From Kineosporia rhizophila (GTDB lineage Bacteria > Actinomycetota > Actinomycetes > Actinomycetales > Kineosporiaceae), in NCBI RefSeq assembly GCF_021277265.1, contig NZ_JAJSOH010000038.1, positions 1 through 60,561 of the forward strand: a stretch of DNA of 60,561 nt, in the 5' to 3' direction. Of the stretch, positions 1 through 9,290 are shown one piece after another. The position numbers were made by a program, and so were the translations under genes. Every line of letters begins with the position of its first letter. Within the stretch, counting starts at the first letter, position 1. The notes beneath the pieces were generated by a model that was not told the DNA's origin, searched no databases, and saw only the letters and a program-made list of their open reading frames with translations.

Positions 1-953
1 GGGGGCTTGGGCAGAGCAGGTGGAGGGCCGGGGGCGGTGCCGGGTGGGTCGTCTTCTGTCTTGGTGGGGGTAGGCGTGTCGGGGCGGGGGTTGGGCACTG
101 CCTGGGGCTCGCCGGTTGCGTAGGCGGTGGCCAGCGAGAGCACCAGCGACACGTAGCTGTTGCTGCGGTTGTACCGGTACACCGCTGCTTCCTGGCCGGA
201 GCGGGTGCTCAGGTCGGAACTGCCGGCGCAGAGGTAAGTGCCGGCGGCCAGAGCGGCATCGTTGATGTTCTGGGGGTTGCCCTTGCCGTAGGACTTCCAG
301 GTGCCGGGCAGGAACTGCATCGGGCCCACCGCGCGGTCGTGCGCCGTGTCCCCGTCGTAGCGGCCGCCGTCCGAGTCCGAGATCGTCGCCGTGCCCGGGG
401 TCGAGCCGTCCAGGCGGATTCCCAGGATCGGCGGGCTGACCAGGCCGGTCGCCGTGATCCCGGCCCCGCCGTGGCGGCCGTGATTGCTTTCCACCCGGCC
501 GATTGCGGCGATCAGCGACCAGTGGATCCGGCAGGACGGGTCGGTGCGGGCGAGCTGGTCGGCGGCGGCCTGGTAGGCGCGCTGCGCCCCGACCGGGATG
601 CCGGAGGAGGTCAGGGCGTCTGTGCGAGTGATCCCGTAGGCGCCGCCCGACGACGAATCGCCCGAAGCCGTTGACTTTTCCCCCGACGAGGGGATCGATG
701 GCACGGTGGACGAGGTGGGCAGGGCGCTGGTGTCGGCCTCACTGCCGTACAACTCCAACGGGCTTTCACTGGACGAGGGCGTGCCGGTGGGTTGGGCGGG
801 CGTGGCGCCGGCGGCCGTTCTGGGTTGTGCCGCAGTGGATCCGGACACCATGAAGACCACTGTGACAGCGAGAAGGAAGGCCGCGACGGCGGCGGCACGG
901 CGCAGCGCCGTGGCACCGCCCGAGACCAACCGGGCCGAACCGGTCCATCGCAC
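1..953 (-). CDS. Secreted lytic transglycosylase, 3' end outside window
   Basis: The frame stays open to the left edge, so only the first 317 codons are present. The product should cleave peptidoglycan glycan strands outside the cell. The N-terminus has a signal-peptide or anchor segment (AAFLLAVTVVFMVSG), then a Ser/Pro/Thr-rich linker. The SLT-type domain begins near residue 130: AAIGRVESNHG holds the candidate catalytic Glu, and GPMQFLPGTW and AAVYRYNRSNSYV are typical of soluble SLT enzymes. After that comes a Pro/Thr-rich tail cut by the window edge. I chose the GTG at 951-953 because TAAGGT (960-965) lies six bases upstream, a leaderless arrangement. The family call is secure; the exact subfamily is not. 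Confidence 0.88.
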   Translation of the reverse strand, partial: MRWTGSARLVSGGATALRRAAAVAAFLLAVTVVFMVSGSTAAQPRTAAGATPAQPTGTPSSSESPLELYGSEADTSALPTSSTVPSIPSSGEKSTASGDSSSGGAYGITRTDALTSSGIPVGAQRAYQAAADQLARTDPSCRIHWSLIAAIGRVESNHGRHGGAGITATGLVSPPILGIRLDGSTPGTATISDSDGGRYDGDTAHDRAVGPMQFLPGTWKSYGKGNPQNINDAALAAGTYLCAGSSDLSTRSGQEAAVYRYNRSNSYVSLVLSLATAYATGEPQAVPNPRPDTPTPTKTEDDPPGTAPGPPPALPKP

Positions 954-1060
954 CCCACGACCTTAAGCAGAAATAGAAGAAATGGCAGCCCCGGTTCCTA
1001 CTGGAGCCAGCATTCACTTCGAAGACCGGCTCACCGGCCTCCGTACGGAAGGGAACGGCC

Positions 1061-1342
1061 ATGCGTGCCATCTGGAACGACACTGTGATCGCGGAGTCCG
1101 ACGACATCGTGGAGGTGGAGGGGAACGCGTACTTCCCCGTCTCCTCGGTGCGGCAGGAACTGATCACGGCGACCGACACCCGCACGGTCTGCCCGTGGAA
1201 GGGCACCGCCTCGTACTACTCGATCACCGTGGACGGCGCCGAGAACACGGACGCGGCCTGGTTCTACCCCGAACCGAAAGAGGCTGCGGCGCAGATCAAG
1301 GACAGGGTGGCGTTCTGGCGAGGGGTCACCGTGACCCCCTGA
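1061..1342 (+). CDS. DUF427 domain protein
   Basis: A 93-residue protein that is essentially one DUF427 domain: MRAIWNDTVIAESDD at the start, then YFPVSSV, CPWKGTASYYS and AAWFYPEP, all hallmarks of this small actinobacterial family. No biochemical role is established for the family. GGAAGGGA lies just before the ATG and supports the start. The gene converges on the response regulator next to it (two bases apart) and is divergent from the transglycosylase, so it is probably monocistronic. It has no signal peptide and is likely cytoplasmic. Confidence 0.9.
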   Translation: MRAIWNDTVIAESDDIVEVEGNAYFPVSSVRQELITATDTRTVCPWKGTASYYSITVDGAENTDAAWFYPEPKEAAAQIKDRVAFWRGVTVTP

Positions 1343-1344
1343 TC

Positions 1345-2031
1345 TCAGCGGGCCTCCGGAGCCGGGCTGACCAGCCCGCTCTGGTAGGCCGCGACCACCA
1401 GCTGCGCCCGGTCCCGCGCGCCGACCTTCGTCATCGCCCGGTTGACATGGGTTTTCGCGGTGAGTGGGCTGACGAAGAGACGTTCGGCGATCTCGTCGTT
1501 GGACAGGCCGAGCGCGACCAGGGTGGCCACCTCCCGCTCGCGCTCGGTCAACGCCGAGAACACCTCCGGGGTGACCGTGCCCACGCTGCTCGGCTGGGCC
1601 AGGAACTCGGTGATCAGGCCGCGCGTGGCGCGGGGCGAGAGCAGTGCGTCGCCGCTGGCCACGGTGCGGATCGCGGCCAGCAGCTCCTCCGCCTCCACCC
1701 CCTTGCCGACGAACCCGCTGGCCCCGGCCCGCAGCGCCGCCAGCACGTACTCGTCGATCTCGAAAGTGGTCACCACCAGCACCTTCACGCCGGCCAGGTC
1801 GTCGTCGGCGCAGATCATCCGGGTGGCCTCGAGACCGTCCAGGTCGGGCATCCGGATGTCCATCACGACCACGTCGGCCCGGGCGGTGCGGACCATCTCG
1901 ACCGCCTGGCGCCCGGTGCCGGCCTCGCCCACCACCTCCAGGTCGGGGGCGGAGTCGATCAGCACCCGGAAGCCGGCCCGGATCAGCGCCTGGTCGTCGG
2001 CCAGCAGGACACGGGTGGTCGGTCTCGTCAT
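1345..2031 (-). CDS. NarL/FixJ-type response regulator
   Basis: A 228-residue DNA-binding response regulator. The receiver domain starts with VLLADDQALIRAGF, and Asp58 in VVVMDIRMPDLDG is the phosphoacceptor. The C-terminal LuxR-type helix-turn-helix contains LTEREREVATLVALGLSNDEI and SPLTAKTHVNRAMTKVGARD, split here by one intervening loop. The ATG overlaps the last base of the histidine kinase stop codon (TGATG), so the pair is translationally coupled. The MMPL exporter heads the same transcript, so I infer that this regulator controls export or the membrane stress linked to it. A GTG one codon upstream is an alternative start. Confidence 0.93.
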   Translation of the reverse strand: MTRPTTRVLLADDQALIRAGFRVLIDSAPDLEVVGEAGTGRQAVEMVRTARADVVVMDIRMPDLDGLEATRMICADDDLAGVKVLVVTTFEIDEYVLAALRAGASGFVGKGVEAEELLAAIRTVASGDALLSPRATRGLITEFLAQPSSVGTVTPEVFSALTEREREVATLVALGLSNDEIAERLFVSPLTAKTHVNRAMTKVGARDRAQLVVAAYQSGLVSPAPEAR

Positions 2032-3374
2032 CACACACTCTCTTGGGGACGGCTACGGGCTTCGCTGGTCAGCCGGGCGGACAGGCCACTCAGACCGGAC
2101 AGGTCCACGCAGCCCGCCGCCCGGGCGGGCGGCTCGGTCACGACCGGCTCGGCGGCCGGGGCGGCCGGGGTCGGCGACGCGTCGGGCAGCGGGCGCACCG
2201 GCAGTTTGGCCCGCACCCGCCAGGTGCCGTCCGCCTCCGGGGCCGCCCGCAGGCTGCCGCCGACCGCCAGGGCCCTCTCGCGCATGCCGATCAGGCCGTA
2301 GCCACCCAGCAGCGCGTCCGGCTGATCGGCCCCGGGCACCGCCACTACCCCGTTCTGGTTGACGATGTCGATCAGGACGGCGTCACCGGCGAACCGCACG
2401 TCGAGGCCGGCCGAGCCGGAGCCGTGCTTGTGGGCGTTGGTCAGGCCCTCCTGCACGAGGCGGTAGGCGACCAGGTCGACCGCGGGCGGCAGGGGACGGC
2501 GCTCGCCGCGCACGGTCCAGCTCACCCGCAGCCCCGAGCTCTCGAACGAGCGGATCAGCTCGGGCAGGTCACCGACCCCGGCGGCGGGCTCGATCGGGGT
2601 CTTCGGATCACCCGGCCGGCGCAGCACGTTGAGCAGGCCGGTCAGCTCGTCGAGCACCGTGCGGCTGGAGCGCCGCACGTGGGTCAGGGCCTCCTTGGCC
2701 TCGGCCGGGTTGTCGGTGACCAGGTGCTCGGCCACCGAGGCCTGCACGTGGATCACGGCGATGTGGTGGGCGACCACGTCGTGCAGTTCCTGGGCGATCC
2801 GCAGACGCTCCTCGGCCACCCGGCGCCCGGCCTCCTCCTCCCGGGTGTGCTCGGCCCGCCGGGCCCGCTCCTCGACCTCTGCCACGTAAGCCTTCTTGCT
2901 CTGTACGGCCTCACCGGCCGAGGCGAAGAAACCGACCCACAGCAGGGTGCCGATGTGCGCACCGATCTGCAGGCCCCCATGGGCCACGGCCTGGGCCAGA
3001 ATGATCACGGCGCTGGCACAGCAGGCGCAGGTCAGCGTGCGTCGGCGGTTGCCCAGGCCGGCCACGGTGACCATGGCCGCCCCGGCCGCCATCACCAGGG
3101 GTGAGGCGGCCTCGCCCCCGAGGTGCCAGATCAGGCCGGCCGTGCCCAGCGTGGTCAGGGCCAGGACCGTGACCGGCGCGGCGGTCCGGAAGACCAGCAG
3201 GGAGAACAGCGCGGCCTGCACCGCCAGGACCGTGGGCGTGCTCGCCCCGGCGTGTTGCTCGCTCGACTTGAGGGAGATCAGCGTGGCCACGCCGAGGAGC
3301 AGCAGGGCCAGAAGGCCGTCCCTCACCCACGGGTGGTGGACGGCCTTCAGCCGGATCCGCTCGGACATCCGCAT
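2031..3374 (-). CDS. Sensor histidine kinase (HisKA_3 class)
   Basis: A 447-residue membrane sensor kinase that should phosphorylate the downstream response regulator. The N-terminal 150 residues carry several hydrophobic segments (LLALLLLGVATLISL, AALFSLLVFRTAAPVTVL, VMAAGAAMVTVAGL). A short coiled stretch leads to the dimerisation helix, with His198 in RIAQELHDVVAHHIAVIHV. The HATPase part contains YRLVQEGLTNAHKHG (N box) and GGYGLIGMRERA (G box). There is no large extracellular loop, so the signal is probably sensed in or at the membrane. It lies 21 bases after the MMPL gene. A GTG directly before the ATG, and a second ATG two codons later, are alternative starts. Confidence 0.92.
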   Translation of the reverse strand: MRMSERIRLKAVHHPWVRDGLLALLLLGVATLISLKSSEQHAGASTPTVLAVQAALFSLLVFRTAAPVTVLALTTLGTAGLIWHLGGEAASPLVMAAGAAMVTVAGLGNRRRTLTCACCASAVIILAQAVAHGGLQIGAHIGTLLWVGFFASAGEAVQSKKAYVAEVEERARRAEHTREEEAGRRVAEERLRIAQELHDVVAHHIAVIHVQASVAEHLVTDNPAEAKEALTHVRRSSRTVLDELTGLLNVLRRPGDPKTPIEPAAGVGDLPELIRSFESSGLRVSWTVRGERRPLPPAVDLVAYRLVQEGLTNAHKHGSGSAGLDVRFAGDAVLIDIVNQNGVVAVPGADQPDALLGGYGLIGMRERALAVGGSLRAAPEADGTWRVRAKLPVRPLPDASPTPAAPAAEPVVTEPPARAAGCVDLSGLSGLSARLTSEARSRPQESV

Positions 3375-3395
3375 CACAGCACTGTAAGCGCGGGC

Positions 3396-5600
3396 CTAGC
3401 GCCGGGAAACCAGTTCGGCCGGGGGCTCCTCGACCTCGGCGGTGGGCAGCGGCTCGTCGGCCGGGTCGACCGACAGGTGCGGCAGGATCCGGTCCAGCCA
3501 GCCCGGCAGCCACCAGTTGGAGTTACCCAGGCTGTGCATCACGGCCGGCACCAGCACGGTCCGGATCAGGAAGGCGTCGATCGCCACGGCGGCGGCCAGG
3601 CCGACCCCGAACTCGGCGATCACCCGCTGGCCCTCCAGGATGAAGGCGGCGAAGACGAAGATCATGATCAGCGCGGCCGCGGTGATCACCCGGCCGGTCT
3701 CGGCCTGGCCCACGGTCACCGCCCGGGCGTTGTCCCGGGTGTGGTGCCACTCCTCGTGCATCCGGCTGACCAGGAACACCTGGTAGTCCATGGAGAGGCC
3801 GAACAGGATGGCCAGCATGATCACCGGCAGGAAGGCCTCCACCGGCCCGCCCGGCCCGGCGCCGATCAGCTCCGAGCCCCAACCCCACTGGAACACCGCC
3901 ACCAGCACCCCGAACGAGGCGGCCGCGGCGACCAGGTTCATCACCGCCGCGGTGAGCGGCACCACCACGCTGCGGAAGGCGATCAGCAGCAGCAGGAAGC
4001 CGAGCCCGATGATCACCCCGATGAACAGGGGCAGCTTGCCGGTGAGGACGTCGGCGAAGTCGTCGAAGATGGCGGTGGCCCCACCCACGTGCACCTGCAT
4101 CGAGGTGCCGCTCTCGGCCTGCGGGATGACGTCGTCACGCAGCCGCTCGATCAGCTCGCTGGTCTCGACGTCCTGCGGCGAACTGGCCGGGATGACCTGG
4201 ATCATGCCCAGCGGCGAGCCGGGCTCGACCGGTGCGGCGGAGACCGCGGCGACCCCGGGCGTCTGTTCCACCGTGGTGGCCAGGGCCTGCAGCGCCTGGG
4301 CGTCGGAGTCGGCGCCCAGCTCGGCGACCAGCAGCAGCGGGCCGTTGGAGCCCGGGCCGAAGCCCTCGGCCAGCAGGTCGTACGCCTGACGGGTGGTGCT
4401 GCTCTCCGGGTCGTTGCCGGCGTCGGACGAGCCCAGTCGCAGCGACAGGGCCGGCAGGGCCAGGAGCACGATCATCGCGGTCGCGACGAAACCGAAAAGT
4501 GCCTTGCGCCGGGCGATCAGGTGGGACCAACGGCCCCAGAAGCCTTCCTGGGCGTGGCTGGCGGACGGGCCCTGCTCGGCCAGCAGACGCCGTTCCCGGC
4601 GGCTGAGCAACCGCGTGCCGAGAACACCGAGCGCGGCGGGCAGCAGGGTGATCGCGGCCGCCACGGTGGCCAGAACCGTCACCGCAGCGCCGATCCCCAT
4701 GCCGGCCAGGAAACTGACGCCCAGGACGAGCAGCCCGAGCAGAGCGATGACCACCGTGCCACCGGCGAAAAGTACTGCCCGACCGGAGGTGTTGAGCGCC
4801 CGGACGGCGGCCTCTTCGGGGGCGATGCCGGACTTCAGGTTGTTGCGGTATCGCGTGACGATGAAGAGCGCGTAGTCGATCCCGACCCCCAGGCCGATCA
4901 GCGCGGCCAGGGTGGGGGCGATGGTGGACAGCGACATCAGGTGCGAGAGCTGCCCGATCGCGGTGATGCCGACCCCGACGCCGAACAGCGCCACCAGGAT
5001 GGGCATCAGGCTGGCGAACAGCGAGCCGAAGACCAGGAACAGGATCACCGCGGCGGCCGCGACGCCGATCAGCTCGGCGGTGCCGCCGATCTCGGACGAG
5101 GCCTGCTGGATGACCTGGCCACCGAGCTCGATCTGCAGACCGTCCCCGTCGATCTCCTGGGCGGTGTCGATCACCTTCTCGATGTCCGGGATCGGGACGT
5201 CCTGGGCCAGGCCGTCGAACTGGACGGTGGCGAAGGCGATCGTGCCGTCCGGGGCGATCTGCGCGGCGCCGGCCTCGTCGTAGGGACCGGTCACCGAGAG
5301 CACGTGCGGAAGCTCCGCCACCTCGGCCAGCATCGGCTTCACCCGCTGCTCGACGGCGGCGTCGGTGACCGGGCCGTTCTCGGAGTGGATGACGATCTGG
5401 CCGGTGTCACCGGCCTGGTCCGGGCTGGCCTGCTCGAGCAGTTCGAGGGCCCGGGCCGACTCGGTGCCGGAGAGGTTGAAGTCGTCGGCGTAGGCGGTAC
5501 CCCGGGCCGCGGTGGCGGCCCCCAGGCCGACGAGTAACGCCAGCCAGAGTGCGATCACGACGTAACGATGCTGGTAGCACCAGCGAGCGAGTGCGGACAT
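3396..5600 (-). CDS. MMPL/RND-family exporter
   Basis: A 734-residue inner-membrane transporter of the MMPL type. It has the family's two-fold layout: TM1, a large extracytoplasmic loop, TM2-6, then a second repeat. Diagnostic motifs are GVGIDYALFIVTRYR in the first half and GLSMDYQVFLVSRMHEEW in the second. Family members export lipids, siderophores or drugs using the proton gradient; the substrate here cannot be told. The ATG at 5598-5600 has GGAGGGG upstream; an in-frame extension to 5675 lacks such support. It heads an operon with the histidine kinase and response regulator. Confidence 0.93.
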   Translation of the reverse strand: MSALARWCYQHRYVVIALWLALLVGLGAATAARGTAYADDFNLSGTESARALELLEQASPDQAGDTGQIVIHSENGPVTDAAVEQRVKPMLAEVAELPHVLSVTGPYDEAGAAQIAPDGTIAFATVQFDGLAQDVPIPDIEKVIDTAQEIDGDGLQIELGGQVIQQASSEIGGTAELIGVAAAAVILFLVFGSLFASLMPILVALFGVGVGITAIGQLSHLMSLSTIAPTLAALIGLGVGIDYALFIVTRYRNNLKSGIAPEEAAVRALNTSGRAVLFAGGTVVIALLGLLVLGVSFLAGMGIGAAVTVLATVAAAITLLPAALGVLGTRLLSRRERRLLAEQGPSASHAQEGFWGRWSHLIARRKALFGFVATAMIVLLALPALSLRLGSSDAGNDPESSTTRQAYDLLAEGFGPGSNGPLLLVAELGADSDAQALQALATTVEQTPGVAAVSAAPVEPGSPLGMIQVIPASSPQDVETSELIERLRDDVIPQAESGTSMQVHVGGATAIFDDFADVLTGKLPLFIGVIIGLGFLLLLIAFRSVVVPLTAAVMNLVAAAASFGVLVAVFQWGWGSELIGAGPGGPVEAFLPVIMLAILFGLSMDYQVFLVSRMHEEWHHTRDNARAVTVGQAETGRVITAAALIMIFVFAAFILEGQRVIAEFGVGLAAAVAIDAFLIRTVLVPAVMHSLGNSNWWLPGWLDRILPHLSVDPADEPLPTAEVEEPPAELVSRR

Positions 5601-5804
5601 GACGAATCTGCCCCTCCAGATGGGTTGTCGGACACCGGTTTCGCTGGACCCGAGCGGCGAGCGCGGTGATTGCACGCGTCGTCGCCTGCATCACACATCA
5701 TGGTGATCTTCGGCGCCGGTCACATCGTCCAGGCATTGACATCTGGGCCTACTACGTCTGCGGTACGACCCCCGGCCGGGCACCAGGGGTCACAAGGTGG
5801 ACCT

Positions 5805-7028
5805 GTGACGAGCCAGGGGCGGAACCCGTTCCGGGTGAACGGGAACCGAACCACACTGGCGGTTGTGACCGTGACCCATGCCCCCACCCAGCGGCGTACC
5901 ACCCCCGCTCACCCGACCCCGAGCGTCCCTCAGGGTCTGGCTCCCTCAGTGGCACCGAACTGGTTCGCGGCCGTGATGGGCACCGGCATCGTCGCAACGT
6001 CCGCAGCAGCTCTGCCTTCCGGGCTCCAGACGCGCGAATTCGCCGTCGGGGCCTGGCTCCTGGCCACCGCACTCCTGATTCTGTTCGCTGGAGCAACCGT
6101 TGCCCAGTGGGCCGGCCACCGGGAGCGGGCCCGGTCCCATCACCGCCATCCGGTGATCGCGCACTTCTACGGGGCTCCACCGATGGCCGTGCTTACCGTG
6201 GGCGCAGGCACGCTGCTGCTCGGCCCCGGCCTGATCGGCCCACAGGCGGCCGTGACCATCACCTGGGCGCTCTGGGGCCTGGGCACCGTGGCCGGTCTGA
6301 TCAGCGCCTTCGCGGTTCCGTACCAGCACTTCACCGGCGCCCTGGGCGATGCCTCCCGGCAGCCGGACGCGGCTTTCGGCGGCTGGCTGATGTCGGTGGT
6401 GCCGCCCATGGTGTCGGCCTCGACCGGCGCCGCCCTGCTGCCGCACACCCCGGCCGGACAACCGCGACTCACCCTGCTGCTGGCCCTGTACGGCCTGTTC
6501 GGGATCAGCCTCATCGCCTCGTTCGTCCTGATCACCCAGCTCTGGACCCGACTCGTGCAGCACGGCCTGCCCCCGGCCCGGCTGGTGCCGACGCTGTGGA
6601 TCGTGCTCGGCCCCTTGGGGCAGTCGGTCACCGCCGCCAACCTGATCGGCCGGCAGGCGGGCACCGCGATCGAAGACCCGTACGCCACCGCCCTACGCGC
6701 CTTCGGCGTGGTCTACGGGCTGCCGGTGCTGGGCTTCGCCCTGCTGTGGGCCGCGTGGGCACTGGCCCTGACCCTGCGTACCGCCCGCTCGGCCGAAGGT
6801 TTGCCGTTCGCCCCCACCTGGTGGGCCTTCACCTTCCCCCTCGGCACCTGCGTCACCGCAGCCGCCGCCCTGGGCCAGGCCACCGGCGCCGACGCGCTGG
6901 CCGGACTGGCTGTGATCCTCTTCACCGGCCTGCTCAGCGGCTGGCTGGTCGCCGCCGTCGGCAGCCTGAACTCGCTCCGCCCGAGCACCCGCCGCCCCGA
7001 GCCGCCCACCTGGGCGTACACCATCTGA
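5805..7028 (+). CDS. TehA/SLAC1-type (TDT family) transporter
   Basis: A roughly 407-residue membrane protein with about ten hydrophobic segments. It opens with APNWFAAVMGTGIVATSAA, the conserved first helix of tellurite-resistance/dicarboxylate transporters, and has VPYQHFTGALGDASRQPD, ITQLWTRLVQHG and PTWWAFTFPLGTCVTAA, all typical of the family. Members move C4-dicarboxylates, sulfite or other anions; the substrate here is unknown. I chose the GTG at 5805 because AAGGTGG precedes it with good spacing; GTG codons at 5865 and 5871 are alternatives. It is divergent from the MMPL operon, and a TTGACA hexamer at 5736-5741 could be part of its promoter. Confidence 0.85.
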   Translation: MTSQGRNPFRVNGNRTTLAVVTVTHAPTQRRTTPAHPTPSVPQGLAPSVAPNWFAAVMGTGIVATSAAALPSGLQTREFAVGAWLLATALLILFAGATVAQWAGHRERARSHHRHPVIAHFYGAPPMAVLTVGAGTLLLGPGLIGPQAAVTITWALWGLGTVAGLISAFAVPYQHFTGALGDASRQPDAAFGGWLMSVVPPMVSASTGAALLPHTPAGQPRLTLLLALYGLFGISLIASFVLITQLWTRLVQHGLPPARLVPTLWIVLGPLGQSVTAANLIGRQAGTAIEDPYATALRAFGVVYGLPVLGFALLWAAWALALTLRTARSAEGLPFAPTWWAFTFPLGTCVTAAAALGQATGADALAGLAVILFTGLLSGWLVAAVGSLNSLRPSTRRPEPPTWAYTI

Positions 7029-7168
7029 CCGGAGACCCCGCCCGGCCTGAACAGAAGGCAACCGCGGTGAAATCCACGGCGGAGTGCCGTAACGCGGTGT
7101 TCATCGCCGACCCTTACCGTCGGAACTTCGGCGAGAGATCCGGCGCGACGGAGGGGAAGATCAACCGC

Positions 7169-8200
7169 ATGAACACAGCCCGCACGCGCGACGGTCAGCT
7201 GACCATCCCGACGATCGACCTGTCCGCGTTCCGCGAAGGCTCACCCACCGACCGCGCCCGGGTGGCCGCCGAACTGGACCACGCCGCGTCCACCATCGGT
7301 CTCCTGCAGGTGACCGGGCACGGCGTGAGCGAAGAGGTGCTGGCCGGGCTCACCGGCGCGATGGACGCCTTCTTCGGCCTGCCGATGTGGCAGAAGAAGG
7401 CGCTGCGCCCGGCCTCGCCGGAGTACAACCGCGGTTACACCCCGCCCCGGGCCGAGCGGCTCAGCCTGAGCCCGGGGGCGAACTCCCCGGCCGACCTGTT
7501 CGAGGCCTTCGACGTGGGCCGCAGCACGGAGGACTTCCCCGGTCTGGGGCTGGACGAGCTGCAGTACGCACCCAACCTCTGGCCCCTGCGGCCGGAGAGC
7601 TTCGAGCCCGCGGTGATGGCCTGGTTCGCCGAGGCCGCCCGGGTGGCCCGCGAGGTCACCGCGGTGATGGCGGTGGCTCTCGGCCTGGACGAGAAGTTCT
7701 TCGCCGGCTACCAGGACCACGCTCTGGAAGTGCTGCGGCTGAACAACTATCTGGTGCCGGCCGACGAGACGGTCCCCGACGAGGACCAGGTCGGGACGGG
7801 CGCCCACACCGACAACGGCATCCTCACCGTGCTCTGGGCCGACCCCCAGGTCCGGGGCCTGCAGATCCTGCCGGGAGCGGGCGAGTGGCACGACGTGATC
7901 CCCACCGAGGGAACGCTTCTGGTCAATCTGGGCGATCTGCTGGCGCGCTGGACGAACGACCGCTGGATCTCCGTGCCGCACCGCGTCCTGCCGCCCACCG
8001 ATGCCGAAGGTGCTCTGGTGCGCCGACGTTCGGCCGTCTTCTTCCATGAGGGCAACGCCGACGCGGTGATCTCGGTGCTTCCGGGGTGCGCCGACGAGGA
8101 CGAGCCGGTCCGCTACGAATCCGTCACCGTGGCCGACCATCTCGCCGAGAAGCAGGCCCCCGGCCGCCCGAACGAGCAGCTGCAGCCGGCCGGTCTCTGA
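7169..8200 (+). CDS. Fe(II)/2-oxoglutarate dioxygenase, isopenicillin-N-synthase-like
   Basis: A 343-residue non-haem iron oxygenase. The N-terminal DIOX_N part holds LTIPTIDLSAFREG and STIGLLQVTGHGVSEEVL. The iron ligands are visible as His213 and Asp215 in GAHTDNGILTVL and His271 in SVPHRVLPP. A downstream RRRSAVFF provides the usual Arg-x-Ser co-substrate contact (RSAVFF). Family members hydroxylate, desaturate or cyclise small molecules; nothing nearby identifies the substrate. GGAGGGGAAG precedes the ATG. It follows the TDT transporter by 140 bases on the same strand and may or may not be co-transcribed. Confidence 0.9.
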   Translation: MNTARTRDGQLTIPTIDLSAFREGSPTDRARVAAELDHAASTIGLLQVTGHGVSEEVLAGLTGAMDAFFGLPMWQKKALRPASPEYNRGYTPPRAERLSLSPGANSPADLFEAFDVGRSTEDFPGLGLDELQYAPNLWPLRPESFEPAVMAWFAEAARVAREVTAVMAVALGLDEKFFAGYQDHALEVLRLNNYLVPADETVPDEDQVGTGAHTDNGILTVLWADPQVRGLQILPGAGEWHDVIPTEGTLLVNLGDLLARWTNDRWISVPHRVLPPTDAEGALVRRRSAVFFHEGNADAVISVLPGCADEDEPVRYESVTVADHLAEKQAPGRPNEQLQPAGL

Positions 8201-8201
8201 A

Positions 8202-8432
8202 CTAGGACGCGACCGGGGTGGGCTGGGTGTTCAGCAGCAGCACGAACATCTCGTCCCGCCACTCCCGCGCCCCGGCCGGATAGGTGCGCATCTGCTCCCA
8301 GTACTGCTCGATCGCCTCACGGGCGGACGCCGAGAGGCGGGGCCCGGCCGGTTCGTCGATCTGGTCACCGAAAGCGGCCACCCCCTCGGCGATTCCGAGG
8401 AGGCGTTCGAGCAGGGCAGCAGAGGGGGTCAT
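8202..8432 (-). CDS. Small hypothetical protein
   Basis: A 76-residue ORF with actinobacterial codon usage that ends one base from the dioxygenase stop codon, in the convergent orientation. The sequence is predicted mostly helical and amphipathic (LLERLLGIAEGVAAF, EAIEQYWEQMRTYP, EWRDEMFVLLLN), with no Cys, signal peptide or membrane segment. I do not recognise a family. The only upstream ribosome-site-like sequence (GAGG) is too close to the ATG. It may be a real small cytoplasmic protein, but the call rests on codon use and packing only. Confidence 0.5.
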   Translation of the reverse strand: MTPSAALLERLLGIAEGVAAFGDQIDEPAGPRLSASAREAIEQYWEQMRTYPAGAREWRDEMFVLLLNTQPTPVAS

Positions 8433-8530
8433 GCCTCACGCATCGGCAAACGGGTGAAGCTGCTTGACTCTTCGTGAGCGACTTTCCGGTAATCCACACA
8501 GACCGACACAGAACAGTGGGTGAGCCGGCC

Positions 8531-9010
8531 CTACTTCACGGTGATCTTGTCCTGCACCCGCCGGCCGATCTCGGTGAGCTGCTCCAGCTGCTCGGGAGTG
8601 AGCTGGTCGATCAGCATCTCGCGCACGGCCTGCACATGACCCGGCGCACTGGCCATCAGCTTGGCCCGCCCGGCCTCGGTCAGCTCGGCGTTCATCCCGC
8701 GCCGGTCCTCCTCGCACTCCACCCGGCGCACCCAGCCGGCCTGCTCGGCCCGGGTGACCGCGCGGGTCACGCCGCTGCGGGTGGACAGGGTCAGGTCGGC
8801 CAGCTCACGCATCCGCAGCCGCCCACCCGGCGCCTCGGAGAGGCGGACCAGGATGTCGTAGTCGGTCAGCGTCAGGTCGGACTCGGAGGCGAGCTGCCGG
8901 TCCAGGGCGGCGAACAGCATGCGGGTGCTGTCCAGCAGCGCCCGCCAGGCCGCCTGCTCGCTGCTGCTCAGCCAGTTCGCGCCGTCGGGGCGGCCCTCTT
9001 CGTCACGCAC
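8531..9010 (-). CDS. MarR-family transcriptional regulator
   Basis: A 159-residue winged-helix repressor of the MarR family. LTLTDYDILVRLSEAPGG begins the DNA-binding domain, with RMRELADLTLSTRSGVTRAV as helix-turn-helix and VECEEDRRGMNAELTEAG as the wing. C-terminal helices (QLTPEQLEQLTEIGRRV) would form the dimer interface. I chose the GTG at 9008-9010: TAAACT, a good -10, lies exactly seven bases upstream, and a palindrome lies behind it, implying a leaderless, self-repressed gene. Longer in-frame extensions would run through that promoter. No obvious target gene is adjacent. Confidence 0.88.
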   Translation of the reverse strand: MRDEEGRPDGANWLSSSEQAAWRALLDSTRMLFAALDRQLASESDLTLTDYDILVRLSEAPGGRLRMRELADLTLSTRSGVTRAVTRAEQAGWVRRVECEEDRRGMNAELTEAGRAKLMASAPGHVQAVREMLIDQLTPEQLEQLTEIGRRVQDKITVK

Positions 9011-9017
9011 CCGAGCC

Positions 9018-9037
9018 AGTTTAGCTTCAATAGTTGA
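9018..9037 (-). promoter_or_regulatory. Leaderless promoter and likely MarR operator
   Basis: Reading on the minus strand, the -10 TAAACT (9018-9023) sits seven bases before the MarR start codon. Immediately upstream is the inverted repeat TCAA-3-TTGA (9027-9037), in an AT-rich island unlike its surroundings. Position and symmetry suggest autorepression; the binding protein is inferred. Confidence 0.55.
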
Positions 9038-9146
9038 CGGCGCAATGACATTGATGGCACCATAGTGCTTGCCGGAGCAACGACTACGCGCGTTCACGTC
9101 TTCCCCCCAGGACGGAGCGCCGCGACTGCCCCGGTTCAGCAAGTAC

Positions 9147-9192
9147 CGCTTGCCGTCCTGCCTAACCCCCCTCCGAGGCAGGACGGCAAGCG
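9147..9192. terminator. 17-bp perfect hairpin between marR and csbD-like genes
   Basis: Arms 9147-9163 and 9176-9192 are perfectly complementary, with a C-rich 12-base loop. On the plus strand the hairpin is followed by ACTTTTGG. It lies about 100 bases beyond the stop of the CsbD-like gene and upstream of marR, so it probably separates the two transcripts. The weak T-tract lies on the strand with no gene ahead of it, so its direction of action is unclear. Confidence 0.5.
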
Positions 9193-9290
9193 ACTTTTGG
9201 CACTCAGCCGCAAAACGTCCATTCGCAAAACGACCGGTCCCCCGTGCCGGAAGACACAGGGGACCGGGACCTCGGCGAGCGAGCGGGACG

